From: a bacterium
Lineage (GTDB): Bacteria > JACRDZ01 > JAQUKH01
Length of the DNA stretch: 17,417 nt
Assembly: GCA_028719205.1 (NCBI GenBank)
Contig: JAQUKH010000042.1
Location: 1 to 17,417, forward strand
Direction: 5' to 3'
In this document: positions 8,001-15,765 of the stretch, piece by piece
Position numbering within the stretch: the first letter of the stretch is position 1
Layout of the letters: each line of letters begins with the position of its first letter
Translations under genes and position numbers: made by a program
The notes under the pieces: model-generated
The model's input: the letters and a program-made list of their open reading frames with translations, nothing else
Told to the model about the DNA's origin: nothing
Databases searched by the model: none

Positions 8001-10853
8001 CTATTTTGCACCATACTTATGACAGAGACGGCATGTCGCATTATCGTCTCTTTCAGGTATAGTCGGCACCTTATTCCATAAACCAGTTGTACCAAAAGTA
8101 CCGCTTATAGTCGCGCTATCACCTTCCAGTATCATCGCGCCCATCTTTGAATCGGCATTATGTACTGTATGGCAACCGTCGCAATTCATTCTGCCTCCCG
8201 CATAGTTAGCCGGGGCAATTTCCTGTCCATTATTATAGGCAAATTTACTTGTAGTAATATTTACCGCATCACCTTCCAGTTTAGTAATCTTATATGAAAG
8301 ATTACCCGAATCAAATGCCGCACCTGATGTATCTGCGCTCATTAGATGCGTAAATGTGGTATCACCCACAGTTACCTCTGGAATATGGCAACGTTTGCAC
8401 ATATATGAATCTACGTTAGGAGCTAACAGTAATCTGGATATCTTAGGATTATCTGCTACACCAACACCACTGTTATGAGCAACATGACATCCCTGACAGC
8501 TAATTACATATTCACCAGTTGCCGTAGTTCCATAATGGCCCTTCTGGCCTGAACCTGAACTGTCTGTGCTAGCCCAGTATCTTCCGATAAATCCAGCTGT
8601 GTCTAACCATCTATCTTTGGCCTCACCTGTACCGCCAACTGAACCTCTTCTGCGGTCTATCGTAGTTAATATCGCACCAGAAGCACCGTTACGGTCTATA
8701 TTTCTTTCACCTAACCAGCAGCTATCTGCTGTATTTATTGTTGGCCGTGTACCTGAGAACTGGCCAATGTAATGACTGCCTAATCTTGTACTATCAGTTC
8801 CTGCAGCAGTTATACCATACGCATTAGGTGCGGAGGTAGTATCTCCAGCTGAAGTATATCCCCTCTTGTTTGTATAATTCCACCAAGGTGTACCGGTAGC
8901 ACCGGCGCCTTCAATGTAGTAATAGCTTGGGTTTGCATCTGTTTCACCATTTGCTGACCCGCTGCCTCTACCATATTTCCAGGCAGCCGCCTTACTTCCA
9001 CCCAATCCGCCTGTACCATTTCCTGATACGTAAACAGTATCTCCCGGAGTATGGCAGTTAACACATATCTGAGAGAATGGAGTCTGATAATCGGCTAACA
9101 GAGGTTTTTCAACACCTTTATGCGCCTTATGACAGCTCCAGCATGAAATGTACTCAGCAGTTGTACCTTTATTAAACGTTTTTAGACCAGCTCTGTTCGG
9201 GAACTTAATGTTTCCATTACCTTCCGCATCACCTGTTACCAGGGTTGCAGCTGGGCCTGACGGATGTGTAGTCCAATCTGTGAAATACGCTGTGTCAGCG
9301 CCTGTTCCAACAGCTACGTCGCTATGACAACCATCACAGAAAGTTGTATCACTTCTACCGGCCAAATTACGTTCCATACCTCTCTTTAAGATAGGGCTGT
9401 TTATGGCCGCCTGATGCGGTTCATGACAGCTTAAACAGGTTAAGTACTTACCATCTGTTGTCCTGTCTGTATTTTGAGTATGGGTCGGATTACCGGTAAC
9501 ACCCCTTATTCCACCGGATTCTCTGTATTTCAACCATTGACTTGGCGGATACCTAATATCCATTGAACCAAATTCCGGTTCTGACGCTATGTTGTCAAGT
9601 GTTCCAACACCCACTACGCCACTTGTCTCCGGCGGATATTTATCTACCGGATGAGCAAACGCGTTCGTAGATTGTAAAGTATTGTCCAAATCAGGTGTCA
9701 AACCATGGCACCATTCACAAAGGATATTCTCTTCGTGTGTTGCCGGCAAGACAAACACTGTCTCACTCTTAAATGGAAACTCACTCTTAGTCGGCGCAAA
9801 CCCAGGCGCAGCGTCTGCGAAACTCCAAGCATTATCAACAGCTAACAACGGGCCTACATGTAATTCTGTAGTAGCCGAATCATGGTAGGTATCATCGTCT
9901 GTGTGCATTACACCGTGAGGCATATGACAGCTCTGGCATATCAAATCATTGCCGTAAGTCCTTGCACCCAGAAAAACAGCTGTAGTACCAATGGCCCAAC
10001 CGGAATCCCAAATAGCTCTACCGGCTCTGTTGCCTGATACTAAGTTTGTCGAACCATAAAAATTTCTGAACATATAAACTTCATCTCTTACCGCTCCAGG
10101 ATTACCTGTAAATGAAGCAGTATCGGCACGACCCGAGGAAACCGGATGAGTACCATAACCACCAATGTTATTCGAGCTTGTATCAGCTTCACGATTTATA
10201 TGGCAATAAGAACAAAAATTCTTATTATTTGCAGGGCCATTCTCATTATATACCGGAGCCCTTAAGAATTTTCTTTTCGCAAGCCCATATACTGCATCTG
10301 ATCCAAATGCGATCGGATTCCAATCATGAGGATTGTGGCAAGAAGAACATTCTATGTCCTTGTCAGGTTTCGCGCCGGCAGCCCAGCTGCTGGTCCATGG
10401 CCAATCATTAGAGATCGCGCTGTCCAGATTCGTATTCTGGAGTGTTGCGCTCTGGTGCGAGCTTCTTGTCCCGAAAACCGGATGTGAATCCATGTGAGTA
10501 TTTTTCAGCGGTGTAACTAATGGATCTAATGTTGCAAAAATCTCATTATTTACGTCCATATTAGGATAGTTCAAATAACCGCTACCCACATGACACTTTG
10601 AACATAAGGAACCTACAACACCATATTTTAATTTTTCTTCTTCGTTCGCCAATGGAAACAACCTGTCACCTTTGGATGAATGCGGTACATGACAATATGC
10701 ACATATACCCGCTTTATCCTTGGAAGTGATGTTGAGCCAAGAGACGAGATCATGCGGACTTCCCGTGATCGCCGCAGATACCCCGCTTGCTTTCAGCAGG
10801 CCCAAGCCCACAATCAAAAGCAAACTTACAAGTAGCTTCTTTGTTACGTTCAT
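8001..10853 (-). CDS. large 14-haem c-type cytochrome, exported, probably highly expressed
   Basis: A 950-residue protein with a signal peptide (hydrophobic residues 7-20, cleavage near VSA/A) and 14 CXXCH motifs, first at 51-55 and last at 941-945. Haem order and flanks match the two paralogues at the other end of the window (CAYCHVPHSSKG, NFCSYCH, CHMPHG, HPVDKYPP, LGSHYIG). It is longer chiefly because of larger Gly/Ser/Thr-rich loops. Residues 602-785 form a 184-residue haem-free stretch between haems 10 and 11. A perfect AGGAGG 5 bases before the ATG and a strong terminator downstream suggest high expression; glycine codons look biased to GGT compared with its paralogues. It follows an NHL propeller gene by 9 bases. 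Likely a periplasmic, surface or extracellular electron carrier. Whether it forms filaments cannot be read from the sequence. Confidence 0.96.
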   Translation of the reverse strand: MNVTKKLLVSLLLIVGLGLLKASGVSAAITGSPHDLVSWLNITSKDKAGICAYCHVPHSSKGDRLFPLANEEEKLKYGVVGSLCSKCHVGSGYLNYPNMDVNNEIFATLDPLVTPLKNTHMDSHPVFGTRSSHQSATLQNTNLDSAISNDWPWTSSWAAGAKPDKDIECSSCHNPHDWNPIAFGSDAVYGLAKRKFLRAPVYNENGPANNKNFCSYCHINREADTSSNNIGGYGTHPVSSGRADTASFTGNPGAVRDEVYMFRNFYGSTNLVSGNRAGRAIWDSGWAIGTTAVFLGARTYGNDLICQSCHMPHGVMHTDDDTYHDSATTELHVGPLLAVDNAWSFADAAPGFAPTKSEFPFKSETVFVLPATHEENILCEWCHGLTPDLDNTLQSTNAFAHPVDKYPPETSGVVGVGTLDNIASEPEFGSMDIRYPPSQWLKYRESGGIRGVTGNPTHTQNTDRTTDGKYLTCLSCHEPHQAAINSPILKRGMERNLAGRSDTTFCDGCHSDVAVGTGADTAYFTDWTTHPSGPAATLVTGDAEGNGNIKFPNRAGLKTFNKGTTAEYISCWSCHKAHKGVEKPLLADYQTPFSQICVNCHTPGDTVYVSGNGTGGLGGSKAAAWKYGRGSGSANGETDANPSYYYIEGAGATGTPWWNYTNKRGYTSAGDTTSAPNAYGITAAGTDSTRLGSHYIGQFSGTRPTINTADSCWLGERNIDRNGASGAILTTIDRRRGSVGGTGEAKDRWLDTAGFIGRYWASTDSSGSGQKGHYGTTATGEYVISCQGCHVAHNSGVGVADNPKISRLLLAPNVDSYMCKRCHIPEVTVGDTTFTHLMSADTSGAAFDSGNLSYKITKLEGDAVNITTSKFAYNNGQEIAPANYAGGRMNCDGCHTVHNADSKMGAMILEGDSATISGTFGTTGLWNKVPTIPERDDNATCRLCHKYGAK

Positions 10854-10858
10854 TTCCC

Positions 10859-10864
10859 CCTCCT
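10859..10864 (-). promoter_or_regulatory. perfect Shine-Dalgarno of the 950-residue cytochrome
   Basis: AGGAGG on the minus strand, 5 bases before the ATG at 10853, within a longer purine run and overlapping the TAG stop of the NHL gene. It is the strongest ribosome site in the window and argues for high translation coupled to the upstream gene. Confidence 0.85.
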
Positions 10865-11978
10865 ATTTTGTTTTTTTGGTCAAATATCGAAAAACCTTGA
10901 CGTGGGATCCTTTTCTATCGTTACAACTTATATAAATTAAATTATCACGATCAATACTTATAGCATTAAGTATCGGAACATTAAGCTTTGCACCGTTCTC
11001 ATCGCAAAGCGCGTATAGAAAGGTGCCTTCTTTTGAAAATACCTGTATTACACTATTCCCCCTGTCGCTTACATAAAGCCGTTCTAATTTATCGATCGCC
11101 AGTCCGTTTGGCGCGTTAAACCCTCCAGCCCCGTCACCCATATATCCAAAACTGCCTAAATAATTACCCTTGGCGTTAAACCTATGCACCCTGCAGATCA
11201 AAGGGTCTATCACATAAACTTCATCCAAACTATTAAACTTGGGATGCCCCGGCGTAAGCACAGCCAATTCCTCTCCCTTTTTATTTTTAAATTTAGTGAT
11301 CTGGTATTTATACTTGCCGTTCATATCGTTGATCTGTATTCTGCCATTTCCGCTATCGGTTACATAAATATCCCCGCGGCTGTTAACAGCAACACCCGAA
11401 GCCCCCTGGCCGGGCAAATTTTTCTGTAAACTATCCTGTAATCTGACGGAAAAAAGATATTTCCCTTCAGGGCTGAATATCTTAACTCCATTTTCACTCC
11501 AATCCACCACATAAATATTGCCTTTTGCATCAGTCGTAATATCCATCAAGCCGCCGATTTTAGACACATTTTCCGCATCATATTCTTTCCTTCTTTCTCT
11601 TTCCTCTTCGGGGTCAGCATTAGTCCTGACCCTATAACCGGCTTTTTGTCCCCCAAAACGAAATAATAAATCCCCCGCTTGGTTAAACGCCAATATCTCA
11701 CGCGTCGATGAATCTGCGACATAAATAACTTTTTGATCCGGAGAGAAAACAACCTGGGCCGCCAGCGAGAACATTCCAATCCCAATTTCCTTGACTAATT
11801 CCACCGCCTGATAACTTGCCGGAATAACCTTGGCTTCTTCATCGGGATTTGTAACAATAATGCTTGTCTCGGTTAAAGCCGCACCACCTGTTGTTTCCTG
11901 AGCGAAATTGGCCACGCTGAAAACAGCCGTGATAAAGCCAATAACCAAAAGAAATGAAACAATTTTCTTTAAAAACAT
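10863..11978 (-). CDS. NHL-repeat six-bladed beta-propeller protein, exported
   Basis: A 371-residue protein with a signal peptide (hydrophobic residues 7-23, cleavage near NFA/Q) and about six NHL-like blades at roughly 65-110, 141-180, 192-232, 246-280, 288-325 and 335-366. Typical blade cores such as GVAVNSRGDIYVTDSGNGRI and GLAIDKLERLYVSDRGNSVI are seen. A charged insertion (about 112-138, rich in Glu and Arg) separates the first two blades; the second NHL protein lacks it. The ATG at 11978 has AGGAG 7 bases upstream. A promoter candidate lies about 40 bases upstream, and the 14-haem cytochrome gene follows after only 9 bases, so this pair probably forms its own operon. No haem motif or catalytic site is visible. 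A structural partner of the cytochrome is the natural inference. Confidence 0.94.
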   Translation of the reverse strand: MFLKKIVSFLLVIGFITAVFSVANFAQETTGGAALTETSIIVTNPDEEAKVIPASYQAVELVKEIGIGMFSLAAQVVFSPDQKVIYVADSSTREILAFNQAGDLLFRFGGQKAGYRVRTNADPEEERERRKEYDAENVSKIGGLMDITTDAKGNIYVVDWSENGVKIFSPEGKYLFSVRLQDSLQKNLPGQGASGVAVNSRGDIYVTDSGNGRIQINDMNGKYKYQITKFKNKKGEELAVLTPGHPKFNSLDEVYVIDPLICRVHRFNAKGNYLGSFGYMGDGAGGFNAPNGLAIDKLERLYVSDRGNSVIQVFSKEGTFLYALCDENGAKLNVPILNAISIDRDNLIYISCNDRKGSHVKVFRYLTKKTK

Positions 11979-12014
11979 CAGCTATCTCCTCTATTTTTGG
12001 ATTATATCTTAAAT

Positions 12015-12041
12015 GTTATACCTTAAACACAAGAAAGTCAA
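12015..12041 (-). promoter_or_regulatory. probable promoter of the NHL / 14-haem cytochrome pair
   Basis: On the minus strand TTGACT (12036-12041) and TATAAC (12015-12020) each match five of six sigma-70 consensus bases, with a short 15-base spacer. A TATAAT at 12001-12006 is an alternative -10 but has no good -35. The site lies in the 87-base gap upstream of the NHL gene, leaving a leader of about 30 bases. ACAAG/CTTGT arms flank the -35 region and could be an operator, but they are short. Confidence 0.5.
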
Positions 12042-12065
12042 CTGAAAACTTGTTTATACAGGTAC

Positions 12066-12479
12066 TTAACTTTCAGCTTCATCTCTTGGTTGTTTTCTTC
12101 TTTCCACACCTTCCACCCTGGGTTCCATACTTTTAATAATATAAGCGGAAAATATATACGCGTCATAAATGCTGAAAGCGAGAAGTCCTAAATAAAGCGC
12201 GAGGGGAAGGTAACGGGATACTCCTTGAGTTTTCGCGTATTCATACGCGATCGGGCCGACAAGATTCAGGTCATTTGCCTGGCGCAGGGCGTCATTATAA
12301 TCCTGCTGTAAAAAAATGAACCATGTCAATAAGCCAATGGCCATAAGGATCATTATCAAAGACCTTATAACCTCCCTGTTATACGCCTGTCCCGCACCCG
12401 GGAAAAACAAGGACGCAAGCGCCGCGATAACCGGGCTTTTCTTTATTTTGCCTCGTTCCAGCCTCTGTCTCAATATCAT
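12066..12479 (-). CDS. small membrane protein with PGAGQ motif (DUF5683/TM2-like)
   Basis: A 137-residue protein without haem motifs. After a basic N-terminus it has a hydrophobic hairpin-like stretch containing SLFFPGAGQAYN (about 23-34), then two membrane segments at about 39-57 and 89-110, the latter with SIYDAYIFSAY, and a charged C-terminal tail. The PGAGQ-Y motif followed by a late DAY motif is what I recall of TM2/DUF5683-type small membrane proteins, whose function is unknown. The ATG at 12479 has GAGAGGG 3 bases upstream. It stands alone between two gaps with promoter-like sites, so it may be transcribed on its own. Its link to the cytochromes is by position only. Confidence 0.85.
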   Translation of the reverse strand: MILRQRLERGKIKKSPVIAALASLFFPGAGQAYNREVIRSLIMILMAIGLLTWFIFLQQDYNDALRQANDLNLVGPIAYEYAKTQGVSRYLPLALYLGLLAFSIYDAYIFSAYIIKSMEPRVEGVERRKQPRDEAES

Positions 12480-12509
12480 AGACCCTCTCTTTTTTTTAAA
12501 GCACCAAAG

Positions 12510-12538
12510 ATTTTATTACAATATTTGTTTGTTGTCAA
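12510..12538 (-). promoter_or_regulatory. near-consensus sigma-70 promoter of the small membrane protein gene
   Basis: On the minus strand a perfect TTGACA (12533-12538) is followed by a 17-base spacer and TAAAAT (12510-12515, five of six). It lies in the 81-base gap between cytochrome and membrane-protein genes, with an expected leader of about 25 bases. A palindrome GAAATATTTC (12539-12548) abuts the -35 and could be a regulator site. Confidence 0.72.
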
Positions 12539-12560
12539 GAAATATTTCAAAATAAAAAAA

Positions 12561-13739
12561 CTATTCTTTTTTCTGTTCCATATTAGGATGGCAGCTCGGG
12601 CAAAGTTTTTCCACGGGTTTCCAAAATATGAATTTATTATCCGATCCATGCGGATTATGACAGCTGTAACAGACTATATTTTCTTTTTCATCAAGGAAGA
12701 TACCTTTTTCAACCGCTACCGGAGATCCGCTTGTCGGCTGCAGATCTGACGGATGCTTATGTTTTTTTATTTTCTCAATTATAGGAATATGACATTCTGT
12801 TTCCACGCATAACTTCGCGGGAGGCTGTCTTAAATTAAAAAGTTCGTCAGATTCATGGGGATGGTGACACCCGAGACAATCCCCGTCAGAAATAGCTTTA
12901 TGAGGAACCAGAATCGCCCCGTCCTCAACAAAACTCTCCTTCCCGTTTTCATCTTTTATTGACTTCCATTTAACTTTTTTATCTAAATGGCACAAATAAC
13001 ACATCTTCGCCTTTCCGTCTTCCCACAGGACAAAATCATTTGTTGTCCCATGAGGGCTATGACATCCCATACAAAACAGTTTTTTAACCGCCGTATGCGC
13101 ATTTGCCTTCATCGAACCTATTCCCTCATGGCAGGTCACACAAATCTGCCCTCCACCGTCAACTACCACCTTGTATCCGTTATTATATCCTTCCGGATCA
13201 TGACAAGCGAGGCATGCGCCTTCACCGGCAGGCCCGTGCATATAGCCCCATTTCATAATATCCTTTTTATGGCATAAACTATAACACATCTTCCTGTCGG
13301 ATTTCATAGGATCCATCGCGTGGCATTCTATACATTGTCCGTCTTTTTTACCGGTATGAAATATATAACTGCTGAATCCAGCGGGCCCAGTTGAATCATA
13401 AGTTTTTAAAACAAAAAATTTATAATTTTTCAGGCTAAAAACCTCTAATTGTATTTTTTCTTTTACATCAATATCGCTTACCTCGATCTTATTTAATCCG
13501 TAATTTAAATTTAACGGAAAATGGAAATTCCCGTCGCGCGGATTCACAAAAGGCCCTTCTTCACCGTTAAGCCAGTAACGCAGTTTTTTAGCGTCTGTCT
13601 TTCCTACAATAAAGACCGTATTTGTAAAAATATAAATTTTTTTGTCAGGAGAAATAATCGTAATAGCAGCTTCGGATCTTGTCGGTAACGGAAAGAAATA
13701 TATGCAGAAAACAAACAAAAATAATAAATTTTTTTTCAC
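12561..13739 (-). CDS. 8 (+2) haem c-type cytochrome with Ig-like N-terminal domain
   Basis: A 392-residue protein. The signal peptide (about 1-24, SEA/A) is followed by a beta-sandwich-like domain at about 25-105, with pattern I-ISP-KK-, a short LNGEEGPF turn, NFHFPLNL and a G-NKIEV edge, resembling bacterial Ig-like/glucodextranase-B-type domains. Eight CXXCH motifs follow, from 136-140 to 380-384, several as doubled CXXCH with -PHG. Two further sites have wider spacing: CX3CH at 152-157 (13269-13286) and CX4CH at 311-317 (12789-12809). Both sit where the paired pattern predicts a haem, so ten haems are likely. The GTG start at 13739 has GGAAGGA just upstream. It is the last gene of the upstream cluster, 31 bases after the 5-haem cytochrome gene. 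Confidence 0.92.
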   Translation of the reverse strand: MKKNLLFLFVFCIYFFPLPTRSEAAITIISPDKKIYIFTNTVFIVGKTDAKKLRYWLNGEEGPFVNPRDGNFHFPLNLNYGLNKIEVSDIDVKEKIQLEVFSLKNYKFFVLKTYDSTGPAGFSSYIFHTGKKDGQCIECHAMDPMKSDRKMCYSLCHKKDIMKWGYMHGPAGEGACLACHDPEGYNNGYKVVVDGGGQICVTCHEGIGSMKANAHTAVKKLFCMGCHSPHGTTNDFVLWEDGKAKMCYLCHLDKKVKWKSIKDENGKESFVEDGAILVPHKAISDGDCLGCHHPHESDELFNLRQPPAKLCVETECHIPIIEKIKKHKHPSDLQPTSGSPVAVEKGIFLDEKENIVCYSCHNPHGSDNKFIFWKPVEKLCPSCHPNMEQKKE

Positions 13740-13770
13740 CCAGTCCTTCCTCTATTTATCTCTATACTGT

Positions 13771-14490
13771 TTATTTGATCTCTTTGAGAAAAAACTTATC
13801 CTTGCCGCCGTGAGAATCATGGCAATAAGAACATTCTTCTTTGTTGCTGTTCTTTAAATTAGCAAGATGTTCTGTTATTGACTCTTCTTCGTGGCACATA
13901 TAACATATCTTGTTTTTATTCTCGCGTAAAAATCTGACTTCTATTGAACCATGGGGATCGTGGCAGGCTGTACACGCGCCAGAACCTATGGGGCCATGAA
14001 CAAATTTATTTTTTTCAAAACTGTCATGGCAATTAAAACAAATTACTTTTGAAACATCAACGGAAGGATATTTATCTTTCAATTCTTTGGTATGGCACTC
14101 AGAACATTCGTTATCCAGGATAGGCGCGTGTATTAAAACTTTCACATAATCACTTTGCGTGTTTTTTTTTTCTTTCTCGTATAAAATATTTATGGTCTGG
14201 GTCTCCGCTCCATTCACAATTTTCAGTTCATTCACCCCTGAATTCAGCTTGATCTTATCAGTGAAAATATTTCCCTTTTCCAGCTTAATTGTATTAATTG
14301 AAGAATTATTTAACATTAATTTTAATTCTTTATCACTTCCGGTATATTTACCTATAACAGGCAAATATTCCTGATCAAGTTCGAGCTTTTCGCCTTTAGG
14401 AAAAATAATATCAAGATTTTTGCCGCAAACACCATTACAATATATTAAGACATAAACTGCCAATACAATCCAAAAAGATCTTGTTTTCAT
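13771..14490 (-). CDS. pentahaem c-type cytochrome with Ig-like N-terminal domain
   Basis: A 239-residue protein: signal peptide (hydrophobic residues 7-17, cleavage near VCG/K), Ig-like beta domain at about 25-105, then five CXXCH motifs between residues 129 and 224 (CSECH, CFNCH, CTACH, CYMCH, CSYCH). The third and fourth form the HGPIGSGAC-ACHDPHG...ICYMCH unit that is repeated six times in the large cytochrome upstream. It looks like a compact version of the same architecture. The ATG at 14490 lies 25 bases after the stop of the thioredoxin-fold gene. The nearest AGGA is 12 bases away, so translation may be modest. Probable periplasmic electron carrier in the same chain. Confidence 0.93.
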   Translation of the reverse strand: MKTRSFWIVLAVYVLIYCNGVCGKNLDIIFPKGEKLELDQEYLPVIGKYTGSDKELKLMLNNSSINTIKLEKGNIFTDKIKLNSGVNELKIVNGAETQTINILYEKEKKNTQSDYVKVLIHAPILDNECSECHTKELKDKYPSVDVSKVICFNCHDSFEKNKFVHGPIGSGACTACHDPHGSIEVRFLRENKNKICYMCHEEESITEHLANLKNSNKEECSYCHDSHGGKDKFFLKEIK

Positions 14491-14515
14491 TTTATGATTA
14501 AGTCCTCTCTAACAC

Positions 14516-15751
14516 TTATTTAGTCCGCTTTTGTAATTTTTCGATTATTCCCCTGTATTCATCGCTGGCTTTCTTTAATTCAACTAACGCCTCTTCTTTA
14601 TTTCCTTCTTCAAGTAAAATTTCACCCAGGTCATTATAGGCGTTCGCAAGGTTCGGATGCACTTCCCGCTTCTTTTTCATTCCCGCGAACAAATCTTTGC
14701 CTACATCCGCGAATAGTGAAATAGTTTTCTTGAATTCTGCCTTTGCGTCCTCTTTTTTGCCCTGTTTTCTATAAACCGCTCCCAACCCATAATGCGAGTC
14801 GCCTGATGCCGGATCTAACTCCAGCGCTTTCTTAAATTCAGCAAAGGCATCATCAGGCATATTTTTTTTAAGGTTAAAAAAACCGTAATCAATATGAGGC
14901 TGGACTTCGTCAGGATTGATCGATATCGCCGCGCTATATTCCACCAAAGCCTCTGCCATATTCCCTTGTTTATCATAAATGTTTGCCAGCATAATATGTG
15001 GTTTAACATAATTCGCGTCTGCCTCCGCGGATTTTTTCAACTTTATGACAGCGCTGTCAAACTCACCGTCTTTCAGGAACTTTTCCGCCATATTCATTTC
15101 CATCGCGGCATCTTTATTAGGCTTAAAAGTCCTCTTTATCGACATTTGCTTCGACTCATGAACCGCGGCTATCTCAATACCTAACGCCTTTTTCACGTTA
15201 TCCTTAACATTATCCTCACCTTTAAGAGGGCTCCACATAGGCATTAAATAGTCAATCTTGCCTTCTTTACTGATGATCATAAAAGATGGGAACGAAACAA
15301 CTCCATACAATTTATATACTGTCTGTTTTTGGTCTAAAAGAATAAGAAACGGATATTTTTTTTCTTCGAGCAATTTATTTATTTCCGCGATTTCAGTTTC
15401 GTTTACATCGCGGGGTTCCGGCGGAGTATAAACAGCTAAAACCTCCAAACCATTCTCTTTATTATACCAGCTATAAAGCTGAGCCAGCACATCCAGTTCT
15501 TTCACACTATCTTTAGAGGTCAGGTTCCAAAAACAAACAGCTACTGTATTTTTACCCTGATAATCAGTAATCGCGACACTTCCGCCTTTAAGATTACTTA
15601 AACTGAAATCCAATGCCTTTTCTCCCACACTCGCGTTCTGGATAGCATACGCGTTGTTAATGGCGTGTACGGAAGATGCAAAATAAACAGAGACAAATAA
15701 ATTAAATATCAGTATCCAGAGATAATAAAACTTCATTTCATTTTTTTTCAT
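14516..15751 (-). CDS. thioredoxin-fold (TlpA/AhpC-type) protein with TPR domain, active-site Cys replaced by Ser
   Basis: A 411-residue protein. A membrane anchor or signal (about 8-30, ending VHA) precedes a TlpA/ResA-like thioredoxin domain at about 40-190: G-KALDFSL-NLKGG, then V-VCFWN, then a cis-Pro loop VVSFPSFMIIS at 152-161. Where TlpA proteins have FWATWCPPC, this protein has FWNLTSKDS; both catalytic cysteines are Ser (79 and 82, bases 15506-15517), so thiol-disulfide exchange at that site is not expected. Residues about 215-405 are TPRs (for example FKKALELDPASGDSHYGLGAVYRKQGKKEDA). The ATG at 15751 is preferred over the adjacent one at 15754 because AGGAG is 5 bases away. It lies between cytochrome genes, 14 bases after the large one. 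A role as docking or assembly factor is inferred. Confidence 0.92.
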   Translation of the reverse strand: MKKNEMKFYYLWILIFNLFVSVYFASSVHAINNAYAIQNASVGEKALDFSLSNLKGGSVAITDYQGKNTVAVCFWNLTSKDSVKELDVLAQLYSWYNKENGLEVLAVYTPPEPRDVNETEIAEINKLLEEKKYPFLILLDQKQTVYKLYGVVSFPSFMIISKEGKIDYLMPMWSPLKGEDNVKDNVKKALGIEIAAVHESKQMSIKRTFKPNKDAAMEMNMAEKFLKDGEFDSAVIKLKKSAEADANYVKPHIMLANIYDKQGNMAEALVEYSAAISINPDEVQPHIDYGFFNLKKNMPDDAFAEFKKALELDPASGDSHYGLGAVYRKQGKKEDAKAEFKKTISLFADVGKDLFAGMKKKREVHPNLANAYNDLGEILLEEGNKEEALVELKKASDEYRGIIEKLQKRTK

Positions 15752-15756
15752 CATAT

Positions 15757-15761
15757 CTCCT
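15757..15761 (-). promoter_or_regulatory. ribosome binding site that decides the thioredoxin-fold protein start
   Basis: AGGAG on the minus strand lies 5 bases before the ATG at 15751 and 2 bases before the ATG at 15754. A longer frame begins with TTG at 15775 inside the previous gene, but it has no ribosome site and adds a poor N-terminus. Confidence 0.75.
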
Positions 15762-15765
15762 AATG

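Noticed and set aside
1334-10220. The stretch gaacaaaaattct occurs at about 1338, 3719 and 10209, suggesting a dispersed repeat or regulator site.
   Set aside because: It encodes the conserved -NFCSYCH- part of the three paralogous cytochromes in the same frame each time, so protein conservation explains it.
12022-12062. Inverted arms ACAAG/CTTGT after the small membrane protein gene as a terminator.
   Set aside because: The stem is only 5 AT-rich bases with a 14-base loop and no T-run. It overlaps the promoter candidate and may at most be an operator.
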